From: Shinisaurus crocodilurus
Taxonomy: Eukaryota; Chordata; Lepidosauria; Squamata; Shinisauridae
Assembly: GCA_021292165.1 (NCBI GenBank)
Contig: CM037879.1
Location: 263,569,921-263,633,920, forward strand
DNA: 64,000 nucleotides
Reading direction: 5' to 3'
Shown: positions 9,436 to 19,531 of the stretch, in pieces
Position numbering within the stretch: position 1 is the first letter of the stretch
Layout of the letters: the number at the start of each line of letters is the position of its first letter
The notes under the pieces: model-generated
Seen by the model: the letters and a program-made list of their open reading frames with translations, nothing else
Told to the model about the DNA's origin: nothing
Database searches by the model: none
Program-made: the position numbers and the translations under genes

Positions 9436-10515
9436 CAGGGTCGCTGCATGGCAGTTTGGTGCCCTAGGCAAGATCAGATATTTAGCGCGCGCCCCTTCCC
9501 ACTTGAGCCCTCCCTCCCTCCAGCCCTATGCCCATTATGAAATAAAAGTCAATTGGCAAAACCTAAAAAAAATATTATCATAATAAATTATTATCCCTCC
9601 TTAGCATATTTGATCACTGGGATTCTCTGGTCTGTCTTCCCTCTCTTTCTCCCCCCCTCCTTTTCTTTTCTTACCCCTTCTCTCTCTTTCGTTCTCTCTC
9701 TCTCTCTTCTTTTTGTTCCCCTCCTCCTTTACCTTCTTGTTTGTGTGTATGTGCAAAATTTATCTCTCCTCCCCACCCCACCCCATCTCCTCTCCTCTCC
9801 TGCAAGCTCCTCTTCCCCCCACCCTCTCCAATTTCTACTTTCGCGTGCATGCAAAATTCTGGTTTATTTTTTGCTTCTGATATTTATTATTAAATAAAAA
9901 TTTATTATTAATTTTTTTTTGCTCCCCCAGCCCCCCTTCCTCCTCCTCCCCCACCCCCACTCCTTTTGTCATTCTCCTTGGCTAGGGGTGGGGGCTCCTC
10001 AGCTTGGGGAGAGTTCACTCTGGTTACCCCCTCTCTCTTTCTGCCTCCCTCCCCCCACCCACCCCCTACCTCCTCCAGTGCAGCCGCCTGCCACCACTTC
10101 CCTCCCTAACCGCCCCCCCTCTTCTCCTCCCCTTATCGCCCCATGTGCTGTATGAGAAAGCAGCTTTGCTAAAGAGACCCACTTGCGAAAGAAACAGGAG
10201 CAGCATAAGGCTCCGGCAAGCGGCAGCAGCGGCAGCAGGAGTACAACGAAAAAAAGGAGAGAGCCGAAGTAGCCGCAGCGGGGAAAGAAAAGGAGGGGGG
10301 AGAGAGTGGGGGAAGAAAGAAAGAAAGAAGACAGACAGAAAGAGAAAGCAAGCCTGGGGACAACAAAAACAGAAGAAGAGACCGGCACACGGAGAAAGAA
10401 GCGAAGCAAAGGGGGGGAAACCAGGGAGGCTTCTGATTTGGTGTGGTTTCTGCGCCCCATTTAGCCATGCGCTCTAGGCAGCCGCCTAGTTGGCCTCATG
10501 GTAGCACCAGCCCTG
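9436..10515. mobile_element. GC-rich hAT element, copy b
   Basis: Starts CAGGGTCGCTGCATGGCAG and ends CATGGTAGCACCAGCCCTG, with an exact 8 bp duplication CCTGGCAG at 9428-9435 and 10516-10523. The left end (TTTGGTGCCCTAGGC, ATATTTAGCGC) and right end (CTAGGCAGCCGCCTAGTTGG) match copy c at 25421. The 1 kb interior is unlike the other copies: T/C-rich at 9640-9820, then CT-rich and GCAGCGGCAGCAG tracts. No transposase is seen. Confidence 0.85.
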
Positions 10516-10559
10516 CCTGGCAGCACTTCAGCCTCCTTCCCTCCCCGTCTGAAGCACCT

Positions 10560-10716
10560 CCGCTAGATGGCCGAAATTGGCCGTCCAGCTGATTTACAGG
10601 GTGGGAGGAGGAGTGCTGAGGCAATGATCGCCTCTCTGCGTTCTTCCCGCCCTGCATAGGATGCCCATAATCCTCCGAGTTTGGAGGCTTAGGGGCATCC
10701 CCATTGGATTGCACCC
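10560..10716. mobile_element. MITE-like repeat ending in GGATTGCACCC
   Basis: CCTGCATAGGATGCCCATAA, TCCGAGTTTGGAGGCTTA and TTGGATTGCACCCTAG match the repeat split at 43302-43515. The terminal GGATTGCACCC resembles the end of the TTA-flanked MITEs. The left boundary is approximate. Confidence 0.55.
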
Positions 10717-10930
10717 TAGATGTTTTAAATTATGTTATTTTAACGAAGTTGTGTTTTTCAGATGCATTGCAAACTGTCACAAGAAGACATTGTCCTATAA
10801 AGGGGGGCTAAAAATCCTTAAAATAAATAAATAGATTGTTTTTTAAAAAACGTATTTTGATTTATTGATTGATTGATTTATCAGGGGTTTGTTTTTTTTT
10901 AAATCATTCAATGTACTATTCAATGTACAG

Positions 10931-11167
10931 TTAAGAACATCAGAAGAGCCCTGCTGGATCAGACCAAGGGTCCATCTAGTCCAGCATTCCTTTCACACAG
11001 TGGCCAACCAGCTGCCCACAGGAAACCCACAAGCAGGACATGAGTGCAACAGCACCCTCTCACCCATGTTCCCCAGCAACTGGTGCGCATAGGCATACTG
11101 CTGCCTCTGATCCTGGAGGTAGCATAGAGCCATCCGGACCAGTACCATTGATAGCCTTCTCCTCCAT
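10931..11167 (-). mobile_element. CR1-like LINE 3' UTR
   Basis: TAAGAACATCAGAAGAGCCC, GGATCAGACCAAGGGTCCAT, CAGTGGCCAACCAGCTGCCC and ATTGATAGCCTTCTCCTCCA follow the 3' UTR of the copy at 45711-46285. Only the 3' UTR is present. Confidence 0.8.
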
Positions 11168-11225
11168 GAATCCAGTTATCAGAGCAGTTTACAAAGGTTA
11201 AATGTAGAGTAAAAAATACAACAGG

Positions 11226-11360
11226 GGTGCAATCCTATGGTCCCTGGGAGGGTTTTCCAGAGGCCATAGGATGTTTTGGATCTCCCTCTCTGAGGGTGAA
11301 GATAAAGGGTCTGCCCTGGGAGAGGAAGAACTGACCTCGCATGTCTCCTACCTATGGCTG
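11226..11360. mobile_element. MITE-like repeat starting GTGCAATCCTATGG
   Basis: GGGTGCAATCCTATGGTCCC, GATCTCCCTCTCTGAGGG and GTCTGCCCT are shared with 29673-29830 and, more weakly, with 3155-3326. The start matches the TTA-flanked MITE terminus. The right end is not defined. Confidence 0.5.
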
Positions 11361-11560
11361 TGGAAAGGTCCATAGCCAGTGTGTCCCCAACATCTGAACT
11401 CTGATGGTGGACAGATCAAGAAGGAGGTGTGGGAGAGTCTATCAATCTACAGGATCCAAAGCTTTCCCATTCTCCCACACATCACCAGAACCGGGGGGGG
11501 GGGGGGGTTCACTGTAAAAGGCCAGATACAAAAGGGGGGAAACCACTACTACCTTTTCTG

Positions 11561-11702
11561 CCTGATGGGCGGGGAGCCCATGGCCCTCCAGACATTGTTG
11601 GACTACAGCTTCCATCATCCCTGACAATTAGCCATGCTGTCTGGAGCCAATGGGAGCTGGAATCCAACAAACGTCTGTTGGGCCATGGGTTCCCCACCCC
11701 TG
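11561..11702. mobile_element. hAT MITE of the TACAACTCCCA superfamily
   Basis: An imperfect palindrome: GGGGAGCCCATGGCCCTCCA at the left, GGGCCATGGGTTCCCCACCC then CTG at the right, with GGACTACAGCTTCCATCATC and its rough complement inside. Possible diverged target duplication CTTTTCTG / CTTTACAG (6 of 8). Confidence 0.6.
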
Positions 11703-11734
11703 CTTTACAGGGACATATCACAGTTCCTAAAGCT

Positions 11735-11802
11735 ATGCTGCCTGGGGCATGCTGGGAGTTGTAGGCCTTTTTTCTGTCCAAACATGCATAGGATTGCACC
11801 TA
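11735..11802. mobile_element. TTA-type MITE, right half only
   Basis: GGGGCATGCTGGGAGTTGTA, CTTTTTTCTGTCCAAACATG and CATAGGATTGCACC followed by TAA match the right half of the element at 39006-39140. Confidence 0.65.
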
Positions 11803-11807
11803 AGTTA

Positions 11808-12188
11808 TAGAATCATGGAATCATAGAAGATTAGAGTTGGAAGGGGCCTACAAGGCCATCGAGTCCAATCCCCTGCTCAATGCAGGGATCCAGGTCAAAG
11901 CATCCCTGACAGATGGCCATCCAGCTTCACCTTGAATGCCTCCAGAGTGGGAGAGCTCACCAACTTCCTAGGTAATTGGTTCCATTGTCTTATTGCTCTA
12001 ACAGTCAGGAAATTTTTCCTGATGTTCAGGTGGAATCTGGGTTCCTGTAACTTGAACCCATTATTCCGTGTCCTGCAAACTGGGATGATCGAGAAGAGAT
12101 CCTGGCCCTCCTCTGTGTGACAACCCTTCAAGTACTGGAAGAGTGCGATCATATCTCCCCTCAGTCTCCTCTTCTGAAAGCTAAACAT
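11808..12188 (-). mobile_element. CR1 LINE 3' end (left of hAT insertion)
   Basis: The reverse complement ends TTCCAACTCT.ATCTTCTATGATTCCATGATTC, the CR1 octamer tail. The minus-strand frame with stop at 11895 encodes RRLRGDMIALFQYLKGC, then RTRNNGFKLQEPRFHLN, then FLTVRAIRQWNQLPRKLV, then LEAFKVKLDGHLSGML: the classic CR1 ORF2 C-terminus. The CR1 is cut at 12188 by a hAT and resumes at 13186. Confidence 0.9.
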
Positions 12189-13185
12189 CAGGGATGGGGA
12201 CTCGGACTCGAAGACTCGACTCATGAGTTGGACTGAGTCCCCCCTCTGACTCGACTCGGACTCGAGTCCCAATATTTTTAATGGGACTCGAGACTCGACT
12301 CGGGACTCGAGACCAAGGACTCTTCAACCTCCCTGGGCTGTGCCAGAAGGAGTGGAGAGGAGCATGATTGCCGGCGAAGAGCACATGGAAGCGAGGTGTG
12401 CCGCTGCTCAGCCACTATGGATGGCTACCAGGAGTGCAGCCCCAACAGTGTGTCAAGATTTATTTTGATTGATGTGTTGCGTACTTGGGAGAGGCAGAAG
12501 AAGGACCTGAGATTACTCTGTGTGGCTGCTCTGAGTGTGTTTCTGGTTCCAGCAAGTTCATCACCAGTGCAGCGGGTGTTCAGTGAGGGTGGAATTGTGA
12601 TGAGATCTCACCGTTCCAGAATGGGGGCCAAACATTTAGAAAAAATCACGTTCCTCAAATGCAACATGGATAAGTTTTAGGAAGTACAGCAAGTTTATTT
12701 TTTTAAATCATTTTTCTAAAATGCAACCTTTCAGACATTTTGGGTTTGGCTGCCTCTGCCTGCCTGTCTGGGGTTCCCAGCCTCCTCTGCCTGCCTGGTC
12801 TCTTCTTGACCAGTTCAACAGTTGAATTGTCCAAGACAAACGCCTCTGCCTGCCTGCTTTGGGGTTCCCTGCCTCCTCTGCCTGCCTGGTTATTTTGGGT
12901 TTGTCTGCCTGGTCTGTTCTTGCCAAAATCAGTTGCAGAGTTTTGAAATAAAAAGGCACACTTGTGCCTAGAATTTATTTAAACCACACATCTGAAGTAG
13001 CCTTATTTTGTTGGGAAAAAAACCCATTGATTTTAATAGGGACTCGTGGAGTCTGCTTTGGGAGTGACTTGTGACTCGTGACTCGTGAGTCACCATTTTG
13101 AACCAAGGACTCGGACTCGAGACTCGGGCCCAAAGACTCGTGACTCGACTCGAGACTCGAGACCAAGGACTCTTCAACATCCCTG
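12189..13185 (+). mobile_element. GACTCG-rich hAT element with transposase remnant
   Basis: Starts CAGGGATGGGGACTCGG and ends CAACATCCCTG, with an exact 8 bp duplication CTAAACAT (12181-12188 and 13186-13193) that splits a CR1 reading frame. Both ends carry dense arrays of GACTCG and its complement (12194-12320 and 13040-13170). The interior carries a transposase C-terminus. A second, shorter copy lies at 35203-35986 in the opposite orientation. Confidence 0.92.
12396..12680 (+). pseudogene. hAT transposase C-terminal dimerisation domain fragment
   Basis: A 94-residue frame. VPASSSPVQRVFSEGG at residues 51-66, then MRSHRSRM and LEKITFLKCN toward the stop, match the hAT C-terminal dimerisation region (usual form: P-A-S-S-x-x-V-E-R-x-F-S). 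A full hAT transposase has about 600 residues. The BED finger, the RNase H-like core and most of the insertion domain are gone, so this is a deletion derivative. The first Met is arbitrary. No sign of domestication. Confidence 0.88.
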
Positions 13186-13250
13186 CTAAACATGCCCAGT
13201 TCTTTCAGTCTCTCCTCATAGGGCCTTGTTTCCAGTCCCTTTATTCAGAT
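13186..13250 (-). mobile_element. CR1 LINE, continuation right of the hAT
   Basis: TGCCCAGTTCTTTCAGTCTC and TCTCCTCATAGGGCC continue the CR1-derived sequence interrupted at 12188. This is a common 3'-region CR1 stretch. Confidence 0.7.
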
Positions 13251-13854
13251 GCCATGCCCCATATTATGAGCATTTCATTAAAATAATACCTTTCATATAT
13301 TCAAACTGACTTCAAATTCTAAGGGGGGGGTTCTTTGGGGAAACCAGGAAATAGTCTCGAGCTATTCAGGGGACCATTAATTTTCCTTCACATTGTTCTT
13401 TAATTATATCCATTTGTAAGTCACTGTCCTGCAGCAATGTTGAGAGGACATGCTGAAAAGTGCATTAAGCACAGATGAGTTGTTCTATAAAAGATTCAAT
13501 AAATCTATAAGGAGGATTTTAAATCAGAAATACAGGCCAATTGACCTTTCTCACAGTTTTCCTCTTGCGGGAAAAACATTTTCCAGCTAATGGAATTACT
13601 AGAGATATTTCAGAAATCTTCATTTTGGCTTTCGTTCCACTCACGGCATTTGTGATTTCCTTATTTAGTAATTCACAAAAATGAAACAGTTTGTTACAAC
13701 TTTGAGGGGGGGAAGAGGCACATTAAGGACTCATCCAAAAAGCTTCATGTTGGGCAATGTGCAACAGGGCATTTGGGGCCGTTTTGAATTATCCTCCTCT
13801 ACTATCAGACAGGAGCCTGCTCTCCATCACTGAAATACAGGCAAACGTTATAGG
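13251..13854. other. No gene or classified repeat seen
   Basis: AT-rich, apparently single-copy, with a few homopolymers. No RNA gene or coding signal. Confidence 0.5.
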
Positions 13855-13940
13855 CAGCCTTCCCCAATCTGGTGCCCTCAGATATATTGGGCTGCAGTTC
13901 CCATAATTCCCAGCCAGCATGGCCATTGGCCATGTTTGAG
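13855..13940. mobile_element. hAT MITE fragment (TACAACTCCCA superfamily)
   Basis: CAGCCTTCCCCAATCTGGTG, GGGCTGCAGTTCCCATAATT and CCAGCATGGCCATTGGCCAT form the left half of a foldback element. The right half is missing. Confidence 0.6.
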
Positions 13941-14084
13941 GAACAGGAAAGGATAAATAAATACCAGTACACACATACAATGCTTGGCGAGAGTGTAAGC
14001 AACCTCTAGTGCATTGCCAATACTGTAAGCAGAGATGATGGGTTTTCCAGGGAGGAGGCCTTGCTTGTCACTCCAAAATTATTG

Positions 14085-14388
14085 GAATGTTGCTGTGTAC
14101 TACCTCGATGGTGGGCCTTCTCAGTAGTGGCACCCACCGTGTGGGGAAAAAATTTTCTTGTGCAGTTCGGGAGGCAGAAAATTTGGCACCTCTGCAACAC
14201 GCCTCCTGAAAACACACCTGGCCCATAATTAAATTAACCATGGTGTCCCATTTTACTGCTTCTGTACTGCTGTGTTGTTGATGTTGTTGCTGTTGTTGTA
14301 ATTGTATTGCTCTTAAAATTGTATTTTCCGCTGCGGGATTTTTCTTAATATTTAGCAGTATAAGATAGTACAAATAAATTAATAAAAT
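14085..14388 (+). mobile_element. L2-like LINE 3' end
   Basis: TGGGCCTTCTCAGTAGTGGC encodes WAFSVVAPTVW, equivalent to AFSVAAPTLW in the LINE at 628-1380. Frameshifts follow, then a GTT-rich 3' UTR and a tail with AAATAAATTAATAAAAT. Old copy of a different L2-like subfamily. Confidence 0.65.
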
Positions 14389-14390
14389 AT

Positions 14391-15146
14391 TGCCGCATTT
14401 GCACTCAAGGTTGCTTGCGCTAGCATCCTATCAATTGTGTAAGCGCAGCAGCCCTGTTGGATACTGTCCAAAGATGCTATTTGGATGTGGCCTGCATTGT
14501 GAGGCAGTAACAGTGTTCCTACTTGTGATCCTACATCTAACTCTCCCAGGCTCCACTCAGCCTCCTTTTCTCCACCGCTCAAGTGTTTCCTGCCAGTCAA
14601 CTGAGCAGCAGTGGACAGTTGACCAAATGTCTGCAGTTTCCTTAAATGACTCCACTCATTCTCCCTTGCTTCCCCGTTACACACGGACCTTCTTCCCTAA
14701 CATGTATGTAGCAACACCTGCCTCCCTTCCTTCAAACCACCCCTCAAAACCCACCTGTTGGCTTATCCCCCATCCCATCCCAATTCTCATTCCCAAATCC
14801 CAACCATAACCAAGCATTAAGCACATATCATTTCATTTGTCTTCTCCCTACCTTCTTCTCTTGCTTTCTCTACTGCTTATTTTCAATTATAAGGATTTTT
14901 GCCATTTTTGTCTATGCAGCTCTTCAAGAGATGCCATGTCCACTGATAGCACTGTATCCATTAATTTATTAGTCCCATTTTTGGAGGGACAATTAATTGA
15001 GAATGGCTTAGTTTTAGATTTCTATTCTGACTTTCAACTCCTAAAAGGACCCTCATAGTTTGGAAGTTGCACATCATCATTGAAAACATGGAGCATTAAA
15101 AAAAAAAAAACCTTCTATGGAAAATATATAAAAGATGCAGCACTCT
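14391..15146. other. No gene or classified repeat seen
   Basis: A frame at 14390-14809 has no recognisable domain and lies in single-copy-looking sequence. A 12-base A run occurs at about 15099. Confidence 0.4.
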
Positions 15147-15229
15147 TTAATAAATTTCATCAGTAGATTTATTTATCAAGTAAGAACTTAAGGAACATTA
15201 CAGTACTGACCCCCTGTCCAAATCATTTA

Positions 15230-15337
15230 GGATGAACCCTATGGATTTTTAGACAGAAAAAAGTCTTTGCTGGGGCATGCTGGGAGATGTAGGACTTTTT
15301 CCCTGTCTAAACATGGATTATTAAAAGGATTGCGCCT
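15230..15337. mobile_element. TTA-flanked MITE, copy 2 (first tandem unit)
   Basis: A diverged GGATGAACCCTATGG start and AAGGATTGCGCCT end with TTA on both sides. Inner arms contain TTTTAGACAGAAAAAAG and CCCTGTCTAAACATGG. Confidence 0.7.
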
Positions 15338-15445
15338 TTAATAATTGAAAACCCCAATAAAGGGCATTAATAAATTTCATCAGTAAATTTATCAAGTAAG
15401 GACTTAAAGAAGATTACAGTACTGACCCCTTATCCAAACCATTTA

Positions 15446-15552
15446 GGGTGAATCCTATGCGTTTTTAGACAGAAAAGAAGTCTGGCTGGGGCATGCTGGG
15501 CATTGTAGGACTTTTTTCCTGTCTAAACATGGATTATTAAAGGATTGTGCCT
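15446..15552. mobile_element. TTA-flanked MITE, copy 3 (second tandem unit)
   Basis: GGGTGAATCCTATGC start and AAGGATTGTGCCT end with flanking TTA. It shares its variant positions with copy 2. Confidence 0.7.
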
Positions 15553-15588
15553 TTAATAATGGAAAACCCCAATAAAGGGGCATTGATA

Positions 15589-16186
15589 AAAGCTAACTTC
15601 TATCACTATTATGGGTATATCTTTGAGTTCATCTGCGGTTCCTGTAGTTGTCTGCTTCTTTCCCTTACCACTACAGTGATTCTGAATCCATGTGCAAGGT
15701 TTTGTTTTTTGTTTGTCTTTACAGCATGAAGAATCATTTTGCTTATTTTAACAACTTGCTTTTGTTTTAAATGACTTCTCAAACGATAGCAGCATTAAGC
15801 TGGAGTCATTTTGGGTCAACAAGTCTTATAATCAGCTAGGATGGGACCATTGCCATTATTTTTCATTGGTGTGTTAAGGGAAGTTGATGATTGATTGTCC
15901 ACAGCTTCAGGGGAAAAGAGGCCATACATTTACGATCTCAGGATTACAGGCACATATCTGTGTTATATCACCACTTGGCAAAAATAGCAGAGCTTATAAC
16001 AACACTCCACATTTTTCTTTTAAAAAATATTGTCGCAAGTTGATTTTGGGGACAACCTTTCCCCCCCCCAGGTGGCTAGCCACCTGTCTGGCTGCACCTG
16101 AAACCAAAGCCATTTTTCTTCCATTCTTGCAAAGTAATTTTGAGAAAAAAAGAAGAAGAAATCAAAACTGGGCGGGGGGATAATAT
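15589..16186. other. No gene or classified repeat seen
   Basis: AT-rich and single-copy in appearance. Confidence 0.5.
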
Positions 16187-16310
16187 TAGCCTTTCCCAAC
16201 CTTGGGTCCCTGAGATGTTGTCGGACTACACTGGCCTTGCTGACTGGGGATGATGGGAATTGTAGTCCAACAACAACTGGGGACCCAGGACCCAAGGTTG
16301 GGAAAAGTTA
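16187..16310. mobile_element. hAT MITE (TACAACTCCCA superfamily)
   Basis: A foldback with CTTTCCCAACCTTGGGTCCC at the left and GGACCCAAGGTTGGGAAAAG at the right, and inner TGTCGGACTACACTGG / GAATTGTAGTCCAACAAC. A target duplication is not clear. Confidence 0.65.
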
Positions 16311-16617
16311 GTGCATAAAAACAGAAGTGCCTTGTTGAGTTACACCAACAATCTAGTCCAGAGCTCTTTCCTTCTCAACGGCCATAGATATATCCTAGAA
16401 TTTCATAAGCAGTGTATGATGGAAATAGCCATGGCCTCTTGTTTCTCCTATGTATATGATGAGTCAAAGTTACGCTGCTTCCAAAGAGACAGGCCCTGTT
16501 TTTTAAAGCTATCTTGCTTATCTGAAATAAGTTTGCATAATCGTTTGTTATGTCACCATCAATAGCCTCCATGAAATCTGTATGTTCTTTTTGCACTGTA
16601 TGAAAAAGTACATACGA

Positions 16618-16840
16618 GAGCCAGTGTTGTGTAGTGGTTAGAGTGCTGGACTGGGACTCGGGAGATCTGGGTTCTAGTCCCCGCTCAGTCATGAAACTCA
16701 CTGGGTGACTTTGGGCCAGTCACTGACTCTCAGCCTAACCTACCTCACAGGGTTGTTGTGAGGATAAAATGGAGAGGAGGAGGAGGAGGAGGATTATGTA
16801 AACCGCCTTGGGTTCCTTGCAGGAAATAAATAAATAAATA
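16618..16840 (+). mobile_element. Sauria-type SINE, full length
   Basis: Head GAGCCAGTGTTGTGTAGTGG with A box, B box GGGTTCTAGTCC, body CACTGGGTGACTTTGGGCCA and CACAGGGTTGTTGTGAGGAT, then GGAGGAGGAGGATTATG, CTTGGGTTCCTTGCAGG and an AAATAAATAAATA tail. This is the best plus-strand reference copy in the window. Confidence 0.9.
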
Positions 16841-17023
16841 CATCATTTGTTTGTCCTGAACAGTGAATTTCATTGGAAGACCCAAAGTATATTCATATTT
16901 GGAGAGAAATTAAGAATTGATGAAAAATTATTCTCCACCAGCCAGGAAGAGACAGAGAATGTTTTTTTCCCCAAGCTGTACATAGTTTTACATATCTCTG
17001 TATGTCTGTCCTAAGTTATCTTT

Positions 17024-17025
<2 letters not shown>

Positions 17026-17058
<33 letters not shown>
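17026..17058 (+). repeat. (GT)n microsatellite
   Basis: About 16 GT dinucleotides. Confidence 0.95.
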
Positions 17059-17061
<3 letters not shown>

Positions 17062-17236
17062 CCAGACTAAAAAAAATCCCAGTCTCTTTCAGCTAGGAAT
17101 ATGTTCTATCTCACTGGCCATTCTTAGTTGTCGTTATCTGACCCTTCTCCAGCTAAATGAGATCATTTTGGAGAGGAGAGGCAACTGGAACTGACAATGG
17201 ATTCCAAATGTTGGAACGCCATGGATGTACTGTATA

Positions 17237-17382
17237 CAGGGCTTTTTTTCTGGTGGAACTCACCAGAACTGAGTTCCAGCACCTTTTCTTCTATTAATTG
17301 CATTACAATTTAATCGCCATCTACTCCTGAGGAAATGTAATCCAAGAGTTCCGGTACCCTTTTCTCCAGAAAAAAAGCACTG
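17237..17382. mobile_element. hAT MITE, CAGGGCTTTTTTTCTGG family
   Basis: Starts CAGGGCTTTTTTTCTGG and ends CCAGAAAAAAAGCACTG. An exact 8 bp duplication ACTGTATA lies at 17229-17236 and 17383-17390. 146 bp, no coding capacity, single copy here. Confidence 0.88.
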
Positions 17383-17422
17383 ACTGTATATAGTAAGAGA
17401 AATTGTGGAAGCAGAACAACAG

Positions 17423-18216
17423 AAATCAGAGTGATTGATTCATTGATTCATTGATTCATTCATTGATTTAAGGCATGTATATGCTAGCTTTCAGGACAAA
17501 CCCCTCCCAAAGCAGCATACAATATATAATTAAAACAACATAAAGCAGTTTAAAAAAATAGATATAAAACTATCCGATTCCACAACTAAACAAAAAGCAG
17601 AAATTTAAAAGCCCAGCACATAGAGACTGAATAATAAAAGTTCTTAAATTCTGCTTAAAAACTGACAAAGATAGGGCCATATGTAATTCTCTCAAGAAAG
17701 TATTCTAAAGATAAGGGCACCGCCACTGAAAAGACCCTCTCTAGTCTAGTGCCTGCCAATCTGGTGCACCATGTTGGCAGGCAGGACCTCTGGGGTGGCC
17801 CTTTGAATAACCTGGTCCCACACCATTTAGGTCAGAGATGGGAAACTTCAGAAGGTCCAGGGGCCAATTTCCGCTCCCCCAGACCCACCAAGGGCTGCAA
17901 TCTTACCACCACTGTGCCACAGCAAAAATGGGAAGGAAGTCCATTCTAAGCTGCCATAGCCCCTACAGAGGCTTAGAATGAACAAATTTAGATTGTTTTC
18001 AAGCTAAGATTGTTTCCATTCTAAACCAACGTAGCAGTTTGCCGCTGAATTATAGTGGCAAACCATGACTTCTTCACCCCACTTTTTCCCTGAAAAAATT
18101 AAAATCAATAGAGGCAATGAGGGGTGACAGGAGCCACACTAGGGGGCAGTGGGAGCTGCATGTGGTCCATGGGCCATGTGTGCCCACCCCTGATTTAAGT
18201 TATTGAAGGTCAGAAC
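17423..18216 (-). mobile_element. L2-like LINE 3' part, split by a hAT
   Basis: A minus-strand LINE 3' region with tail ATTGATTCATTGATTCATTG at 17434-17470, then A-rich 3' UTR, AAGGGCACCGCCACTGAAAA and GCCCTTTGAATAACCTGGTC, equivalent to 5940-6090 in the L2-like LINE there. LINE sequence resumes after the hAT at 17833-18192 as GTTATTGAAGGTCAGAAC. Confidence 0.65.
17833..18192. mobile_element. hAT element, CAGAGATGGG...CCCACCCCTG
   Basis: Ends CAGAGATGGG and CCCACCCCTG, with 8 bp duplication ATTTAGGT / ATTTAAGT (7 of 8) at 17825-17832 and 18193-18200. 360 bp, inserted in an L2-like LINE. No frame of note. Confidence 0.78.
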
Positions 18217-18985
18217 TGTTGGAATATGCGATGTCAACTCTGCAGGGAGGGTTTTTAAGTTGACTGCCCAGTGAAGGGTTAAGATAGACTGTTATAGTCT
18301 AGTTAAAGGGCAAAGGCAGAAACCAAGCTTCTCTGAGAAGTCATGGAGCAAGATTCAGTGGAGCAAACCACTTAATGTATCAGGGGAGGGAATACTGTAT
18401 GTTGCCTAGCAACAAGTTAGAAATTTCATTCTCTCTCACTTTGACAGTTAGACTGGTTCTACAGTTAACTGACTTAAATGATGCTTGCTGGTTTTAAGAA
18501 AAGGACTTGACCTGTGTTTTCCTTACCTCACAGTATGAATAACATATAAGAAACTGTGCTTACTAGAAATCTGTAACCATCAAGCTTATAGTACACAAGT
18601 AATCTTATGTTACTGTTATTTATTTTAAAAACATATGCTAAGAAACAAGGCCTGTGTGTGCATGTGTTTGTTGAAGTCTGCTGCTGCTATTGTGCTCTGC
18701 TATCAAAAACCAACACTTCAAACTGAGCCTGGACATGCACAGGCATCAAATGGTAGAGTATTGGTGTGATATGCAATTAATCAGTAAACGTGTAAGGAGC
18801 CATACAGCTCTTTGCTGGTCACAAACACTCCATCCTCCCCATCTGGATTTGGGCCTGAAAGACCAAAGAAAAGCATGCAGGGGAAATTTTAAGCAAACAC
18901 CATTTGGGACATTGTATAGTTCTGTCCTGAAAGCAAGCAAGCGATGAATTAGCTTGCCTTCTAGAAAATTTAATTGTAGTAATTA
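18217..18985. other. No gene or classified repeat seen
   Basis: Single-copy appearance, AT-rich. No coding or RNA gene signal. Confidence 0.5.
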
Positions 18986-19249
18986 CAGTAATACCTTGGA
19001 TTGCAAGTAACTTGGTTTGAGAGCATTTTGCAAGACAAGCACATTTTTAAATATTTATTTAATTTTTTTTTTAACTTGATATACAAGCGACGTCTTGCAA
19101 TACAAGTACTGTAGTATGGCTTCAATTAAAAATCTCTGTACAAATTTTTTGGGGGGATTTCGTTTTGATATGTTTTGATATAAGAGTGTTTTGGATTACA
19201 ACAAGCACGTTTCCAGAACAAATTATGCTCTCAATCCAAGGCATGACTG
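18986..19249. mobile_element. Tigger/mariner-like MITE, copy 1
   Basis: Starts CAGTAATACCTTGGATTGC and ends AATCCAAGGCATGACTG, flanked on both sides by TA (18984-18985 and 19250-19251). TA duplication and CAGT ends fit Tc1/mariner (Tigger) MITEs. Subterminal GAGAGC / GCTCTC also pair. 264 bp with no transposase. Confidence 0.8.
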
Positions 19250-19255
19250 TATTTC

Positions 19256-19375
19256 TAATTATGCATATATCTGTGCATGTGTAATTTAGCATAGGCAAAT
19301 TTGTACAATTTTTTGTCCTATGGGCCTGAGCCCTGGATCTATTAGGGAACTAGCACTACCCCTGCACAGGTGTCA
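19256..19375 (+). repeat. Two-copy repeat related to 1880-2000
   Basis: GTAATTTAGCATAGGCAAAT, GGGCCTGAGCCCTGGATCT and GCACTACCCCTG parallel the segment at 1880-2000. Class unknown. Confidence 0.5.
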
Positions 19376-19531
19376 AGTAACCTTGTGTTGGGATGGGGGT
19401 GGGGGGGGTGCCATTTGCTGTTCTACCTCAGGCAGCAAAGTGCGTAGACAGGATCAGCCCTCTCTGCACCTGAGCCATCGCTTGATTCACTAGTGCTCTG
19501 AGGGCAGGTGTCTTCTTCCCCCTTCTCTGTT

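Larger units (their letters stand above)
15147..15588 (+). repeat. 220 bp tandem duplication containing a MITE
   Basis: Two units (about 15147-15366 and 15367-15588) start TTAATAAATTTCATCAGTA and run through CTTA..GAA.ATTACAGTACTGACCCC, a MITE, and ACCCCAATAAAGGGGCATT. Both MITE copies share the unusual insert GGATTATTAAA near their right end, so the MITE was duplicated with its flanks rather than inserted twice. Confidence 0.85.

Noticed and set aside
10004..10477. Long overlapping frames on both strands at about 10.0-10.5 kb
   Set aside because: They arise from biased C/T- and G/A-rich sequence in the interior of a hAT. Low-complexity translations only.
12396..12680. Domesticated hAT transposase gene
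   Set aside because: Only the last about 94 residues remain, inside an element with intact hAT ends and target duplication. No separate promoter or exon structure is visible.
18986..19249. hAT assignment for the CAGTAATACC element
   Set aside because: The flanks show a TA dinucleotide at both copies (18986 and 55707) and no 8 bp duplication, so Tc1/mariner type fits better.
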